Shown here piece by piece: positions 63,941 through 64,000 of a DNA stretch of 64,000 nt. The notes under the pieces are model-generated. The model was not told the DNA's origin. It worked only from the letters and a program-made list of their open reading frames with translations, and ran no database searches. Made by a program: the position numbers and the translations under genes. Positions within the stretch are counted from its first letter, which is position 1. Each line of letters starts with the position of its first letter. The DNA comes from SG8-30 sp963715485 (GTDB lineage: Bacteria; Pseudomonadota; Gammaproteobacteria; Steroidobacterales; Steroidobacteraceae), in contig OY970244.1 in the NCBI GenBank assembly GCA_963715485.1, positions 2,852,001 to 2,916,000 on the forward strand. Reading direction: 5' to 3'.

Positions 63941-64000
63941 GCGGCCCTCCCTGGAAAACGGCCTTGGTCGGAATGCCGGAGCGCGCTACCGGACTAGCCG

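Overview
The window is GC-rich, gene-dense chromosomal DNA from a Gram-negative bacterium, most likely a gammaproteobacterium. The evidence is an LPS toolkit (lpxC, kdsD, kdsC, lptCAB), a meso-diaminopimelate type MurE, a complete dcw cluster from mraZ to lpxC, the neighbourhood type IV pilus-coaE-zapD-yacG-nudix-secA, petABC next to sspB, and the lipoprotein LpoA beside YraN. I cannot name the genus. I saw no insertion sequence, phage, CRISPR array, tRNA or rRNA.

Layout. 1-7.7 kb: type IV pilus block pilS-pilR-pilA-pilB-pilC-pilD, with a strong sigma-54 promoter before pilA. pilS, pilR, pilA and pilC are all broken by single-base indels (seven in total), while pilB and pilD are intact. 7.7-11.2 kb: coaE, zapD, yacG, then a thiopurine methyltransferase and an NADP-dependent oxidoreductase. 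11.2-17.5 kb (minus strand): M23 peptidase, secA, a Nudix/TMP-synthase-like protein, and an aldehyde dehydrogenase. 17.7 kb: dciA.

18.3-37.1 kb (minus strand): the dcw operon in the order mraZ-rsmH-ftsL-ftsI-murE-murF-mraY-murD-ftsW-murG-murC-murB-ddlB-ftsQ-ftsA-ftsZ-lpxC. Most junctions are 4-base start/stop overlaps. A consensus-like sigma-70 promoter with four 10-bp MraZ-type boxes heads it. Just upstream are rnpB (RNase P RNA), with its own promoter and terminator, and rsmI.

38.5-45.3 kb: lpoA-yraN, then sspB and petA-petB-petC (cytochrome bc1) on the minus strand, then a DegS-like protease. 45.3-53.2 kb: murA and ibaG (minus), then kdsD-kdsC-lptC-lptA-lptB-rpoN-hpf-rapZ (plus), which couple LPS precursor supply and transport to sigma-54. 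53.3-64 kb: mgtE, a patatin-like protein, an exported peroxiredoxin, a MoxR ATPase with a VWA partner, a penicillin-acylase family enzyme, pyk and pgk.

The genes mostly serve envelope growth: precursor synthesis (murA-G, ddlB, mraY), division (fts genes, zapD), LPS synthesis and export, and protein export (secA). RpoN and PilR, both encoded here, are the expected regulators of the pilA promoter. I found no convincing new biological system. The most unusual signals are the dense indels confined to the pilus block, the paired dyad operator upstream of pilA, several stable intercistronic hairpins, and the peroxiredoxin-MoxR-VWA neighbourhood.
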